From positions 1,488,001-1,552,000 of the forward strand of contig JAQFVV010012498.1 in NCBI GenBank assembly GCA_028023455.1: DNA of 64,000 nucleotides. The letters run 5' to 3'. This document shows, piece after piece, positions 1-11,330 of the stretch; positions within the stretch are counted from its first letter, which is position 1; each line of letters opens with the position of its first letter. Below the pieces are notes generated by a model. It was not told the DNA's origin, ran no database searches, and worked only from the letters and a program-made list of their open reading frames with translations. A program made the position numbers and the translations under genes. Source of the stretch: Epiperipatus broadwayi (lineage: Eukaryota > Onychophora > Udeonychophora > Euonychophora > Peripatidae).

Positions 1-949
1 TCATATAGAATCAAATAAGGTGATTTCTTTGACCAACTTCTTTCTTTTAAACTTTTTTCTAAACTTTAAACTTATTTCAAACTTAAAACTCAGATTTTAG
101 ACAACTAAAATCTATATTAAGATGTCTAAAACTTGTTTCTTAGATAAACTAAAATTTGACTATTCTTATCACAAAATCAGCTTTATTTATACTATTGCAT
201 TAAATAATTACTTTTGCCCTGCAGTAAAGAAATCCACTAATCAAAATTTAGTAATTAGATCAGATACCGAGAATATATTTTTAATTAAAATTTATTATAC
301 GCATTTTCCAAGATATTCTGATCTAATTTATTTAATTAAAATTGCCAGCTAAACTGTTATCTTATAACTAATTAATAAAAAAATCCACTAGTGAAACTGG
401 CATAAACAGTTTAAAATTATCCACTATTGTTCTCTTTCCCCACTCTCATTGATTTTAAAAGAAAATGGCATGATTTTGAAAACTAAAGTAAAAATTTATT
501 TACAACTTTTTTTTTTGAATTTAGTTTTTTAAAATCTATTTATAAGTGATATTATTTTAAATTAAATGAAAACAAGTATAGTGAATATAATATCCCTAAA
601 TAAACTGATCCAAACAAATAAACTTTAAACAACAAAATATTTTCATAACTCTTAAAATATTATCGCAGTATGTGTGTAGATGAGAATATGTGACCTACTT
701 TTGTTATACAAGCATATATTTGTAACTATACTCGATGGTTTGAAAATAAAACTGGTAAGACAAATTTAATTATTATAAAACCTTGGATACCCCATTAGAC
801 ATATATATTTAGGCTGGGTTTTGGTAAATATATGTAATATACACCCAATTTGATAAAATTAGGGTTTGAAATAATGCATGAGGATAGAAAAAGAAAGCAA
901 GATGAAACTAAGATTTGCAAGGCATATCTTACTGTTTCAATATATATAT
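1..949. other. AT-rich DNA, no gene seen
   Basis: Low-complexity AT-rich sequence. A 76-codon open frame at 122-352 (+) has no recognisable motif and an A/T composition like its surroundings, so it is not called as a gene. Confidence 0.6.
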
Positions 950-3048
950 TGTAACGATCCGGAGAATGAGGTACTTAACGTAAACTGCACTACAGGGCGC
1001 CATCTAGGCATTTGAACCTAGAAAAATTTATAAAGTAGGCAGATACGTAAGTAAAAAAAAAAAAAAAAAATTTTTTTTCCTTTTTTTTTTATTATTTTTT
1101 TTTTAACATACAAACATTTATTTATGCACATATATATAAGATTTAAAATTATTTTAGTATTAGTTTACATTTTAACATTTAACATTATTTTTAACTTTGA
1201 TTTTTGACTTTAATTTACATTTAATTACTATTATATTCTAATTTTACATTTTAATTAAGTTCGCACAGATAAATTTAGGAAAGCTTGTTTATAATGTTGA
1301 ATATAGATCGGTTACATAGATTTCACGGTCAAAAACATTTCAAAGTAAACATAAACGATCAAAATACAAAATTATTGATTACTGACAATTGCGGAGGGAA
1401 ATTTATATGTAACCCAATAGTATTCACCATAAGATACTTGCATTGTCACCAATAACTTAAAAGACATCCGAATAAATACATTTTAGATACTCACCATAAG
1501 GTATCATTATTTATCGAATGTCTATATATTTTGATCAAATATGAAAACCCAAAACATACTTAACCGATAACCAATCCATGCAAGCATCTATAAACAACTT
1601 AAATTTAATGCATTTTTATTTAGGGTCAAGTATGAATAGACCATATAGATTTGCTTTTGAAAATAAACATTCTATCCCTATTTAACCTTAGGTTAAAATT
1701 CGTAGTCAAACTGGCATCAATTCATCTGATATATCGATGTATTCAATGTAATAAAATACGGCAGCACAAAAAGTTAAGAGAAGAAATTGCTTCCCATGAG
1801 ATAGGAATATTACATCTATCTGCAAAGAAGAGCAATAAAACAAAAAACTTCATAGAAAGGAACTGTGGTATCTGACTTATAATTTCTTCCATAGGCAAAT
1901 GGAAGTGTGCGGCGTAGGAAGCGATTCTGCCCATAGCGAATCAATATTACATCTACTAATCACACAAATATATCCAATCTATTGACCCAATTTAACCACG
2001 AAACAAATAACCTAAGATTACCCTCCCCTAATATAACTTTACAAATCTATACAGCCATTCACGCCCGACTTAAGTTTAACATTGATATATTTTAATTTAT
2101 CAGAAAACAGAAATCATAAATAAACTTAAAGAACAAAATTAAATAAATGGAAATGATTTTACAAATAAATAAAAAATACATCAAATAACATTTTAACTAC
2201 TTTAGTCAGATAGGAAACTAATGCAATTATTTTAAATACGAAAAGTTTTTAACTTAATGTTCATTAATTATAAAGTTCTTACGGTTTTAAACAGTTCATC
2301 TTTATCTGTCGTTTGTAAGTTTGAACGGGAATTCCCACGCCGTCCTGAAGATATTGGTATACATTTAGCCGATGTTTTATTTATTCATTCAGAGGTTTTT
2401 TAATTTAGTTGGTCCTCAATGTAGGAAACGATAGTTCATTTCTCCTTTCTTTAACAGCTGAAAGAATTGACCGTGCGTCTGTCAATTCCTCCAACTCCGT
2501 ACTACTACATATAGTCACATCGTAATAATCAATTTCCAGTCACTGATTAATAATTTCCAAATTTTCCTTTTATATTAATGTGAAGGATTGAATTTACATT
2601 ACGTCACCGATGCGATGGTCCTTTCGCTGCGGTCCAATTCCATAGGGATTTCTTCTTATTTGCTAACAGTTTCTATTGTTTTCCTATCTGACCGGTGTTT
2701 TTACATTTAAATGCCGAAGGCTGGTTTACATTTAACTAATTAAATTTATCATTTCCATTTCTGATTAATTAACCTGTTTTCCAAATCAAAGATATATTTA
2801 AAGATAAATTTAAAGATATAATTTTATTTCCAAATCTTTTTAAAATTTAGTTTTAAAATACTTTTTCTTTAATAAAGTTTTATTTTAATAATTTTTCATT
2901 ATCTGTGCAATTTAATATATAAGAGTTCAAGATGATATTTAATTTCAATTTTTAATTCTTAAAGAAAATTTTTAAATGCGAACTTTTTAATTTACTTTCA
3001 TGTTTAATAAAAAAAAAAACAATGTAACGAACATCTGTGCTCGTTACA
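950..3048. mobile_element. 2.1-kb element with TGTAACGA/TCGTTACA ends (solo LTR or TIR element)
   Basis: The unit opens with TGTAACGATCC at 950 and closes with GCTCGTTACA at 3048. The outer 8 bases are a perfect inverted pair. Both sides are flanked by ATAT, which fits a 4-bp target duplication but is weak evidence inside an AT run. The interior is richer in G and C (for example around 960-1020, 2290-2530 and 2600-2660) than the flanks. A head-to-tail A/T homopolymer pair lies at ~1055-1110. No open frame of note is present. TG...CA ends with short inverted termini are typical of LTRs, so a solo LTR is favoured. A non-autonomous DNA transposon is the alternative. A second TGTAACGA at 3023 forms a 26-bp imperfect palindrome with the right end. 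Confidence 0.6.
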
Positions 3049-3072
3049 ATATATATATATATATATATATAT
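3049..3072. repeat. (AT)n microsatellite
   Basis: Pure AT dinucleotide run. It lies exactly between the TCGTTACA end of the preceding element and the first ~1-kb direct repeat, and seems to have replaced the first bases of that repeat. Confidence 0.9.
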
Positions 3073-4092
3073 GCTTACTGAAGTTCAAGATGAATTTTAG
3101 TATGTGGTAAGATGTCAATGATAATTTTTTACCTTTCTTGTTTGATTTTTGGATGGTTAATATGTTGCCTTATGAAGCACTGAAATGGATTGCTATGGCA
3201 ATACTATTAATATAAAATTATTTATTATTACTTGTATTGTAAGATTGTAAAATGACTATTCATTTTAAAAAAGAAAATAAATATGTGAATAATAAAAAAT
3301 ATGGTTGATAAAATTATTATTTTTTTGTCATATGATTCATTTTCATTACTGCATTCAAAATAGTAAATTTTAAACAATACAAATAAATGTTTAATATTTC
3401 AAATAAATTTGTTATTTTTATTTGTGTACTATTATACTGAGAAGTAATATGAATTAAATATATCTGCAGTATAATATAGTGAGTCTGTATCCTAAATTGT
3501 TTAATTTGTGTTATAAGAAAAAATAATATTTGTATATTAAAAATGTAATTGTTTATTATATGTAATAATTGTGAAATATTTTTTTAGTTGCCATTATTGT
3601 GTAATAAATTTATTTATTTATTTATGGAATATTTTTGGAAATTGCTTAAAGAGTGAATATAAAGGATTGCTATAGTTACACTGACATCAATAAAAAATTC
3701 ATGTAAATAAGACCAAATAGTTTAAACTTGTTCTCTCTCTTGTTTTGGCCTTAAAAAGAAGCATGTATAAATTTCTTTTTATGGTTTTCTTTTTATTTAT
3801 TTTAAATTATATAATGGAGACATAAAAAGCAACATAGTTTGCCCATGAACTGGGCAGCATATCAAAAAATTTTTATGCGAAAGTACCAATTTATTATAAA
3901 ACAATCAGTGAATTTGCTTCATTACATTATAAACCACCAGAATATTTTTATCTTTTAAGATGAATATTACTTATATTTTAATAAAAAAAAGACAAATGTC
4001 AGAAGGTGTACAAAAGTTATATCTACCTGCCTGTATATTTTTTTAGATTGATTGATCAATTTTATCTAAGATATGAATCAGTTTAATTTCCA
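3072..4092 (+). repeat. ~1-kb direct repeat, copy 1 (putative 5' LTR)
   Basis: Aligns by eye over its whole length with 13436-14456 in the same orientation, with scattered substitutions and small indels. Shared landmarks are TATGAAGCACTGAA, GTGTACTATTATACT, TTGCTTAAAGAGT and GGGCAGCATAT. Homology ends near AATCAGTTTAATT (about 4092 here, 14456 there). The two copies are ~10 kb apart, which suggests the two LTRs of one old retrotransposon. The left end is blurred by the (AT)n run. A segmental duplication is the alternative. Confidence 0.65.
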
Positions 4093-4250
4093 TTATATCA
4101 CCCTAGATAAGCTAGCATCTATTTATTTGTAATATTTTGAACTGATATTTGTTCATGAAAGGATATGTTTTTATGCCATTGTGAATATAAACTAGTACTT
4201 ATAAATATAATGTCATATAAAACAAATAATTATTATTTGAAAGAATAATT

Positions 4251-4345
<95 letters not shown>

Positions 4346-4518
4346 ATCAGAACTGATAGAATGTACTTTGAATTTGTTTTCCTGAATATATTATATCTTC
4401 TCTGGAACAAGGACATACTATTCATTTGTAGTTTAAAACAGACATCAGCACTGTGATGTTATTCTGGAAATAAAAAATTTAAAGACTTTCATTCAAGTCA
4501 TTTGTTTATATTTGTCAT

Positions 4519-4550
<32 letters not shown>

Positions 4551-5008
4551 TAAGTTAATTAGTAATCTATTCACATACCAAAATATAGGAGAGTTTTGTT
4601 TTCCTAATTTTAAACTTATATCTTGTGACATAGTAATTATTATTTTATTATTTAAAAATATTCATTTTTTATTGATTTATAATTAACTTCAGGTATATCA
4701 TTTATATTAGAAGTTAAAATTTTTTATTTCAATAAGTATTCATTTTATTTTGTTCCCTTAAATTTGTATTAACAAATAACTAGATTTATCTTTGTATAGA
4801 TATATTTAATAACAATATATACATATATACTTTTATATAAATTACCAAATATATATATAAAATAAATAAAATATCCATTAATTAAAAACAATATTGTAAT
4901 TATAATTGAAATAATATTTTTAACGGTTTATAAACAATTACAAACAATCTTAAAATCTGCAGAAGTACTTTCGGTTACTTTCTAACCTGCCTCAACTGCC
5001 ATTAAATT

Positions 5009-5011
<3 letters not shown>
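4093..5011. other. AT-rich DNA, no gene seen
   Basis: Interior of the direct-repeat pair, before the RTE insertion. It holds two TA microsatellites (4254-4342 and 4519-4545) and nothing recognisable as coding. Confidence 0.6.
4254..4342. repeat. (TA)n microsatellite
   Basis: About 44 uninterrupted TA units. Confidence 0.97.

Positions 5012-5063
<52 letters not shown>
5012..5063. repeat. (TA)n microsatellite at the 5' edge of the RTE element
   Basis: About 26 TA units end directly at the first non-repetitive base of the RTE leader. A second TA run follows the 3' tail, so the element sits inside, or gave rise to, a TA tract. Confidence 0.95.
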
Positions 5064-5065
<2 letters not shown>

Positions 5066-5389
5066 CTGCAGAAAGGAGTTTGCTATTAACTGAAAGGAGA
5101 CCCTTTGATTCCTCTTGGAGGCCTTAAAGGAACCGAGCAGGGCAAATTCCTAATGTCCACTCCATACGTTCTTGTCGTTGCAGCTGTTATTACTATGTGA
5201 TTATTCATATAGTATACGAACATGGATGGGCTGCTCACCAACACGCATTAGCCAGCGTGGTGAGTTTATTGGCTTTTTACCTCTGAGTTTAAGATCGAGA
5301 AACACCATGGTCTTTCTTCTCAGTGCCTGATAAGGCAGAATGAATGTTTGTGTAAATGATAAATATTTTTCCAATACATATATACAATT
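5064..5389 (+). promoter_or_regulatory. RTE 5' leader (untranslated region, likely internal promoter)
   Basis: Much less AT-rich than its surroundings. It contains a stem-loop at about 5231-5265: GCTCACCAACACGC pairs imperfectly with GCGTGGTGAG around an ATTAG loop. Full-length RTE copies must carry their own promoter here (established for non-LTR elements in general). No specific promoter motif was identified. Confidence 0.5.
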
Positions 5390-8347
5390 ATGACAGACAA
5401 AAATAAAGCATGGCCCTTATTCCCAGGAGGCTGTAAAGTCACCAACCAAGGCAGCGGTTGGTGGCCGAAGGCGGAGGGTGCTAAGAATCCCCTGATTGTG
5501 GACCCAGGCTGCCATTTGATGATGACTTTTTATTTAGGTACTTACAACTGCAGATCACTTTCAAGTGAAGGAAGATTGCAAGAATTAGAAGAAGAATTGT
5601 CTTATATTAAATGGGACATTATTGGACTTTGTGAAGTTAGAAGAAAAGGTGAAGAAACAATTGATTTAAAAAGTGGACATATACTCTATTATAAAGGCAC
5701 ACATATTGGAAATACAAGTGGAGTAGGATTCATTATAAATAAAAAGTGGAAGAACAATATTGTGGAGATTGATGGTGTATCGGACAGAGTTGCAAGATTA
5801 GTTATACAACTTAATAGCAGATACCAAATGCAGATAATTCAGGTTTATGCCCCAACAAGTTCTCATAGTGATGAAGTAGTAGAAGATTTTTATATGGATG
5901 TACAAAAGGCTTTTGATCAGAGTAAACAACATTTTAAAATTGTTATGGGAGACTTTAATGCTAGAATTGGTAGACAAATGAAAGATGAAATTGCTGTAGG
6001 TAATTTTGGTTATGGTAATAGAAATGAGAGAGGACATAGACTTGTGGAGTTTGCAGAAAAAGAAAAACTTTATATTATGAATTCATTTTTTGAGAAAAAT
6101 GTTAAAAGGAAATGGACATGGAAGCATCCAAATGAAGGTACAGCAGAATTGGATTATATTTTGACTAACAGGAAATACATATTTCAAGATTGTAATGTTC
6201 TTAATAAATTTAACACAGGAAGTGATCATCGATTAGTAAGGTGTAAGTTACGTGTTAATGTAAAACTAGAGAGACAAAAATTATTGAGAAAAACAATATT
6301 TACAGTTGATATTCCTAATCTTCAGAAACATTCTAATGAATTTAAATTAGAACTTACAAATAGGTTTCAAGTGTTAGGAGATTTTGAACATGATTCAGAT
6401 TTGAATGAAATTAATATGAAAATAACTGATACACTTTTAAAAACTGCAACAAAGATAGCTGGTAGAAAAAAGCAGCAATTGACTAATAAAATTTCTACTG
6501 AGACTAGAGAATTTATGAAGAAAAGAAGGAATATGAAGATATACAAAAATGATGTATTAAAAAGAATTGAATATCTCAAATTTTGTAAAATGGTACGGAA
6601 AAAAGTTGAAAATGATATAAGAAAGTATAACTGTGAAATAGCAAGGAAAGCTGTAGAAGAAAATAAAAGTCTCAAGAATGTTAAACAACATTTTGGTATT
6701 GGTAGGAAATTTATATCTGCAATAAGAAAAAAAGATGGAATTATTACTAAAAAGAGAGATGACATCATGAAATTGGTAGAAGATTTTTATCAAGAATTAT
6801 ATAGTAATAAAGAACAAGTACCTCCTATATCTATTACATCTTCTGAATTGCCCAGAATTTTAAATGAAGAAGTGAGACATGCAATTAAATGTATGAAGAA
6901 AGGAAAGGCTCCAGGAAATGATGGAATTATAATTGATATATTAAAAGAAGGAGGTGAAGAAATAGAAACAATTTTAGCAAAGTTATATACCAAATGTCTA
7001 AATGATAAAGATGTACCGGAAGATTGGAAGAATGCAGTAATAATATTAATATTTAAAAAAGGTGATAAAGAAGATATTAGAAATTACAGACCTATCAGCC
7101 TTTTATCAGTTTTATATAAAATTTTTACCAAGATAATTACAACTCGTCTACAGAGAACTTTGGATTTCCACCAACCAAGAGAACAAGCTGGATTTAAAAG
7201 TGGTTTTAGTACAATAGATCATATCCAGGTATTGAGAGAAGTCATAGAAAGGACAAATGAATATGAGTTGTCATTATGTTTTGGATTTGTAGATTATGAA
7301 AAGGCATTCGATTCTATACACATTTCTTCAGTGATTAAAGCATTGGATCATCAAGGTATAGATCCAGGATATTGTCATATTTTAAAGAATATTTATAAAA
7401 ATGCAACAGCAACAATTAGATTACATAATGATACTGGAAAAATCAACATTGAGAAAGGTGTAAGGCAAGGTGACTCCATATCTCCAAAACTTTTTACAGC
7501 AGTGCTGCAAGAAGTATTTTGTGGATTAAAATGGGAAACTAAAGGAATGAAAGTAAATGGAGAGTATTTAAGTCATTTAGATTTTGCAGATGATGTAGTT
7601 GTTTTTGCAAATAATGCTTCAGAGCTGCAGGAAATGTTGCAGGAGTTAGCAGATGAAAGTAGAAAAGTAGGACTAAAGATAAATGTTAAAAAGACTAAAG
7701 TAATGTTTAATCGATTTGCTCAAAATATGAAAATAAAGATTGATTATGAAGAATTAGAAGAAGTTAACAGTTACAAATACCTAGGTCAGATTATTAATAC
7801 AGATGGAAACATAATGGAGGAAATTAATCATAGAATTAAACTTGGTTGGAGTGCTTTTGGTAGAAATAACTTGATACTAAAAGGAAATATGCCTATGTGT
7901 TTGAAAAGAATGGTTTTTAACAAATGTGTTTTACCAGTTCTTACTTATGGATCTGAGACTTGGACACTTAATAGAAGAGCAATACAGAGACTTCAGACCA
8001 CTCAAAGGAGTATGGAGAGATGTATGTTGGGAGTAACAAGAAGAGATCGAAAACGCAATGTATGGGTAAGACAACAAACAGGTGTTACTGACCTTATTGA
8101 AAAAATTAAAAGATTGAAATGGAGTTGGGCTGGACATATTGCTAGAAGAAATGATAATAGATGGACAATTGAAATTTTAAACTGGATTCCAAAAGATTGT
8201 AAAAGACCCAGAAAGAGACCACATGTGAGATGGATGGATGAAATAAGAAAATGTGCAGGGATGTTGTGGAAAAGAGCAGCTAAAGATCGGAGAAGATGGA
8301 TTAAAGTTGGAGAGACCTTCATCCTGCAGTGGATTGATAATGGTTGA
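5390..8347 (+). CDS. RTE endonuclease-reverse transcriptase polyprotein
   Basis: 985-residue protein with one intact frame. Residues ~45-285 form an exonuclease-endonuclease-phosphatase (AP-like) endonuclease: YNCRSL (52-57, Asn53), EVRRKG (82-87, catalytic Glu82), VYAPTS (152-157), MGDFN (186-190), LDYIL (254-258) and GSDH (277-280, Asp279/His280). A K/R/E-rich linker follows (~290-490). The reverse transcriptase spans ~500-800: KGKAPGNDGI (504-513), NYRPISLL (565-572), EQAGFKSG (598-605), FVDYEKAFDS (633-642, Asp635), RQGDSISP (692-699), FADD (732-735, two metal-binding Asp) and KYLG (796-799). The basic C-terminal part has GSETWTLN (854-861), SWAGHIARR (912-920) and RPHVRWMDEIR (943-953), which are usual in this family. 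The product nicks target DNA and reverse-transcribes its RNA from the nick. The start may be Met1 or Met44/45, since residues 1-43 precede the endonuclease fold. All catalytic residues are present. Confidence 0.95.
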   Translation: MTDKNKAWPLFPGGCKVTNQGSGWWPKAEGAKNPLIVDPGCHLMMTFYLGTYNCRSLSSEGRLQELEEELSYIKWDIIGLCEVRRKGEETIDLKSGHILYYKGTHIGNTSGVGFIINKKWKNNIVEIDGVSDRVARLVIQLNSRYQMQIIQVYAPTSSHSDEVVEDFYMDVQKAFDQSKQHFKIVMGDFNARIGRQMKDEIAVGNFGYGNRNERGHRLVEFAEKEKLYIMNSFFEKNVKRKWTWKHPNEGTAELDYILTNRKYIFQDCNVLNKFNTGSDHRLVRCKLRVNVKLERQKLLRKTIFTVDIPNLQKHSNEFKLELTNRFQVLGDFEHDSDLNEINMKITDTLLKTATKIAGRKKQQLTNKISTETREFMKKRRNMKIYKNDVLKRIEYLKFCKMVRKKVENDIRKYNCEIARKAVEENKSLKNVKQHFGIGRKFISAIRKKDGIITKKRDDIMKLVEDFYQELYSNKEQVPPISITSSELPRILNEEVRHAIKCMKKGKAPGNDGIIIDILKEGGEEIETILAKLYTKCLNDKDVPEDWKNAVIILIFKKGDKEDIRNYRPISLLSVLYKIFTKIITTRLQRTLDFHQPREQAGFKSGFSTIDHIQVLREVIERTNEYELSLCFGFVDYEKAFDSIHISSVIKALDHQGIDPGYCHILKNIYKNATATIRLHNDTGKINIEKGVRQGDSISPKLFTAVLQEVFCGLKWETKGMKVNGEYLSHLDFADDVVVFANNASELQEMLQELADESRKVGLKINVKKTKVMFNRFAQNMKIKIDYEELEEVNSYKYLGQIINTDGNIMEEINHRIKLGWSAFGRNNLILKGNMPMCLKRMVFNKCVLPVLTYGSETWTLNRRAIQRLQTTQRSMERCMLGVTRRDRKRNVWVRQQTGVTDLIEKIKRLKWSWAGHIARRNDNRWTIEILNWIPKDCKRPRKRPHVRWMDEIRKCAGMLWKRAAKDRRRWIKVGETFILQWIDNG

Positions 8348-8383
8348 TGATGATGATGATGATGATATATATATATATATATA
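8345..8383 (+). repeat. RTE 3' tail (TGA)7 followed by (TA)9
   Basis: Seven TGA units overlap the stop codon of the polyprotein and then pass into TA repeats. A short simple-repeat tail marks the 3' terminus of RTE elements and is thought to guide target-primed reverse transcription. Confidence 0.85.
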
Positions 8384-9970
8384 AATCTCTTGTATCTTGG
8401 AAATTATGAATGTTCCACAACCTACATAGATATATAAGTTTCATATTTGGTATTAAATAATTGGAGATTAATTAACAATCATATAAGTAAATATAGAATT
8501 AATGTTAATTGATAATCCAGTGTACATGCAATAGGTAGTACGTGTACATATTGATTGTTTATTATCTATTTATTATATTTATACATATTTATTTATTATA
8601 TAATTGATGTTCATTTATTAATAAATTTTAATTTAGCTTAAATCAAATAAATTTGATTATTGACCAATTATGCAACATGGATTCATTGGTTAATAACATT
8701 TGACTAAAACAAGATAAACTGACTATCTTGTAAAGACATATTTAAAATAATAATATCACATAATCCAGAAATCAAATCCAAGGATTGGTATGTGATTATG
8801 ATTATATTATTTTTTTTGTACTGAATTCAATAGTTATCTGACTGAATAGAAATTTTATATGGTAATCACAATCAAATATTTGCATGCTTTATCTAAATTA
8901 TTATTGATCATATAGATACTGTATTGAGTCCATGGTTGGTCAATAAATCTTAATCTTATTTGTTTTGTTATATATCAGAATGATTTGCTTTAATTATATT
9001 TAAATTTAGTTGATGTGGATCATAAATCTTTAAATATTAAATTTTAATATTCATACTTGATTATAATAAATACTAATTATTCTTTTTATACGTTTTGATT
9101 GTTATAATGTGGGTTTAATAATTTAGTTATAGGAAATTTAAAATAAATTAACATGATTAATTAATTGTACTTAAGTAAACATCCATTAAAAATTTACTGT
9201 TTCTTTTATGATTATACATTCAAGATTATCATATGAGTTTATTGATACTACATCAGTATATATGTTATAAATAGTATGATTAATAATAATAAATTAATAT
9301 ATGATTATAGCGTGACTGAATTAATATTATTTATTCTTTTATTAAACTATGATTTAAAATTAATTATTGGGTTATATATTTATTTATATAATATGAATAT
9401 TGTAAACTTATAAAACATACTAAAGCTGTTATTTCAATCATTCATGAATTATTTTATTTAGATATAAATATCATGAAATTTTAATATAAGTTTATTTTAT
9501 TCCAAGTAATGTTTAATTCTTTGTATATTAGAATTTACTTTTTGAATGATTTATCATTTCTTTCATTTGATTATAAGTGAAATATACCTTAAGCATATAT
9601 TGTTGTTTTGAGTCAATGATATTTAATTTAATTGCTTTATTATAATTTATTTTAAGTAAGATTTATATTTGAGGTATTTGAAATGATGATTTTGTCTGCT
9701 TTTTATTCATTCAAAATGCTATTTGAACCCATGATGCTATAATAAAGATTATCAACACTGTTTTATTTTAATATAGTTAACAGTTGGATATGTGATTAAA
9801 TAAAATATTATTTTAAATGGTAAATAATTATTTATTGATTGGTATTCATTTAGCTTAGGTTATTATATTCTTTCTATTATCAGTAATACTATTATACCCA
9901 GACATTATAAAATTAGTATTATTTTCCTTTGATTTATATTTTATTCGACTGCAAATAATGTCCACCTTCA
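8384..9970. other. AT-rich DNA, no gene seen
   Basis: Continuation of the direct-repeat interior beyond the RTE insertion. Stops occur in all frames and no motif was recognised. Confidence 0.55.
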
Positions 9971-9974
9971 AGGC

Positions 9975-10410
9975 TCATATTTATTCTGTTCCATAGGGTG
10001 ATCAATAACAGAGCTATACTTTATTTAGACTATATTAGAATATTATTTGCCATTATACATTTTTGATATGTTACAAATGTCACCCAAATCATTGGGGCTA
10101 TAACAGATATTATCCTGCACACATATTTATTCTGTTACAAATGGTGCTGCAATTTTTAGAGCATAATTAAATAGGATCACTCTATCATGGCCTTGTCATA
10201 TCTGATCTGTTACAAATGGCAACCTAACTTTAAGGGCAATAATAAAAGTTGATTCATTATTTTTTCATGTCAATTATAAAATGCTGCCCAAATCTGTAGA
10301 GTAACTTTTTATTCTGTTACAAATGGCTCCCAAATCGGTGGGGCATTAAAAGAAGAATATACCCTCATTTTTATTCTGTTACAAAAGGTGCAGCCAACTT
10401 GGGGCAATCA
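9975..10410 (+). repeat. Diverged tandem array of primer-binding-site-like units
   Basis: Six or seven diverged copies of a unit around TTCTGTTACAAATGG followed by CCCAAATC-like and GGGGC-like blocks and an AT-rich filler. Copies centre near 9995, 10078, 10142, 10216, 10282, 10325 and 10387, mostly 44-83 bp apart. The clearest copy (10312-10345) reads TGTTACAAATGGCTCCCAAA then a short gap and GGGGC. Apart from a few bases this matches an LTR end (GTTACA) followed by a tRNA-Lys-type primer-binding site (TGGCGCCCAACGTGGGGC). It lies upstream of gag-like debris. Confidence 0.5.
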
Positions 10411-10670
10411 AAGACTGAAGTAGAAGAATGTGACATTGTGTCTTGTATCCATTAATAAGGTTTTATAGGTAATCATAATTTATTCGTAGGTAAAGTGATA
10501 TATATTTAGTACATTTAAAAAAAAGAAGAAAAAGAGAATTTTGTTTTTATTGTCATTTTTTTGTAGATATTATTGATTGTTGGAAGATTGAATGGGCAGA
10601 TGTGTTATATGAAATAGTAAATAAATTTAAGGTATTTTATAATACATGCCTTGTTTTGAAAAATGAAAGG

Positions 10671-10703
10671 ATATATATATATATATATATATCATATTTA
10701 CTC

Positions 10704-10753
<50 letters not shown>

Positions 10754-10769
10754 AAAAATGAGTAAATAT
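10671..10769. repeat. TA-rich palindrome
   Basis: TCATATTTACTCATTTTTTA (from 10692) is matched in inverted form by TAAAAAATGAGTAAATATGA (ending 10769). The arms flank a pure TA run (~10711-10749), and another TA run precedes the left arm. It can form a cruciform. Confidence 0.85.
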
Positions 10770-10788
10770 GAATGTCATTAGAATTAAA

Positions 10789-11330
10789 ATGTTATCAGAA
10801 CTTGAAGGTGTTATTCAGGGAATGTTTAGAAACATGATGGAGGTGAAGAGAAAAATGAATAATAAAATTGATATTTAAATTAGAGAAAATAGAGAACTAA
10901 GAGAAGATATAAATAATTGTTTTGACATTTGAAAATAGAGAAAATAAAAAAAATTATAGAAGAAATAAGGAATCATAATAAGGAACTTAAAAAAGCAAAA
11001 ATACAAAATTATTAAATGTCAGAACAGATGTCTTTAGAACCAATAAGTATGATTGAAAGATTTGAAAATGTAGAAATAAATTGTTTTGATGATTTAGTAA
11101 AAATAAAATATATAAATGAACAGAAAAGTGTAGATATGAAGCTTTCAAATATTGAGAAATTATAATAAAATAAAAAGGTAAATGCTAAAGATAGTCAGAG
11201 AGTTATAAGTGAAGTTTTGTTGAAAAATAAAATTAGTTCCAAAGGGGTTAAAAGTTTGGAAAGTAAATTTAATATAGATTATAGATGTGAAGCACAAGAC
11301 TATAAAAACATATTTAATTATTAAAAGAGT
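10789..11330 (+). pseudogene. Decayed gag-like coiled-coil ORF
   Basis: An ATG at 10789 opens 29 codons (beginning MLSELEGVIQGMF) that end at TAA 10876-10878. Reading on in the same frame gives IRENRELREDINNC and further Lys/Glu/Asn-rich stretches broken by many stops. The heptad-like charged composition resembles the N-terminal coiled coil of Gag proteins in Ty3/gypsy-like elements, and resembles the better preserved minus-strand copy at 47.3-48.2 kb. The position downstream of the PBS-like array and between the putative LTRs fits gag of the old element. Family assignment is inference. Confidence 0.35.

Larger units (their letters stand above)
5064..8365 (+). mobile_element. Full-length RTE-clade non-LTR retrotransposon
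   Basis: About 3.3 kb made of a leader (5064-5389), one uninterrupted ORF (5390-8347) and a 3' end of seven TGA units (8345-8365), the first of which is the stop codon. The compact single ORF, with apurinic-like endonuclease then reverse transcriptase, a virtually absent 3' UTR and a short tandem tail instead of poly(A), is characteristic of the RTE clade. There is no disabling mutation, while every neighbouring element is decayed, so this insertion is young. It interrupts the region between the two ~1-kb direct repeats. Target-site duplication cannot be judged because both flanks are TA repeats. Confidence 0.9.

Noticed and set aside
5798-8322. Several minus-strand frames of 67-133 codons
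   Set aside because: Shadows of the RTE polyprotein; the sense strand has full domain content.
9975-10410. CRISPR array
   Set aside because: Units are diverged, spacing is irregular, and the genome is clearly animal; no such system is expected.
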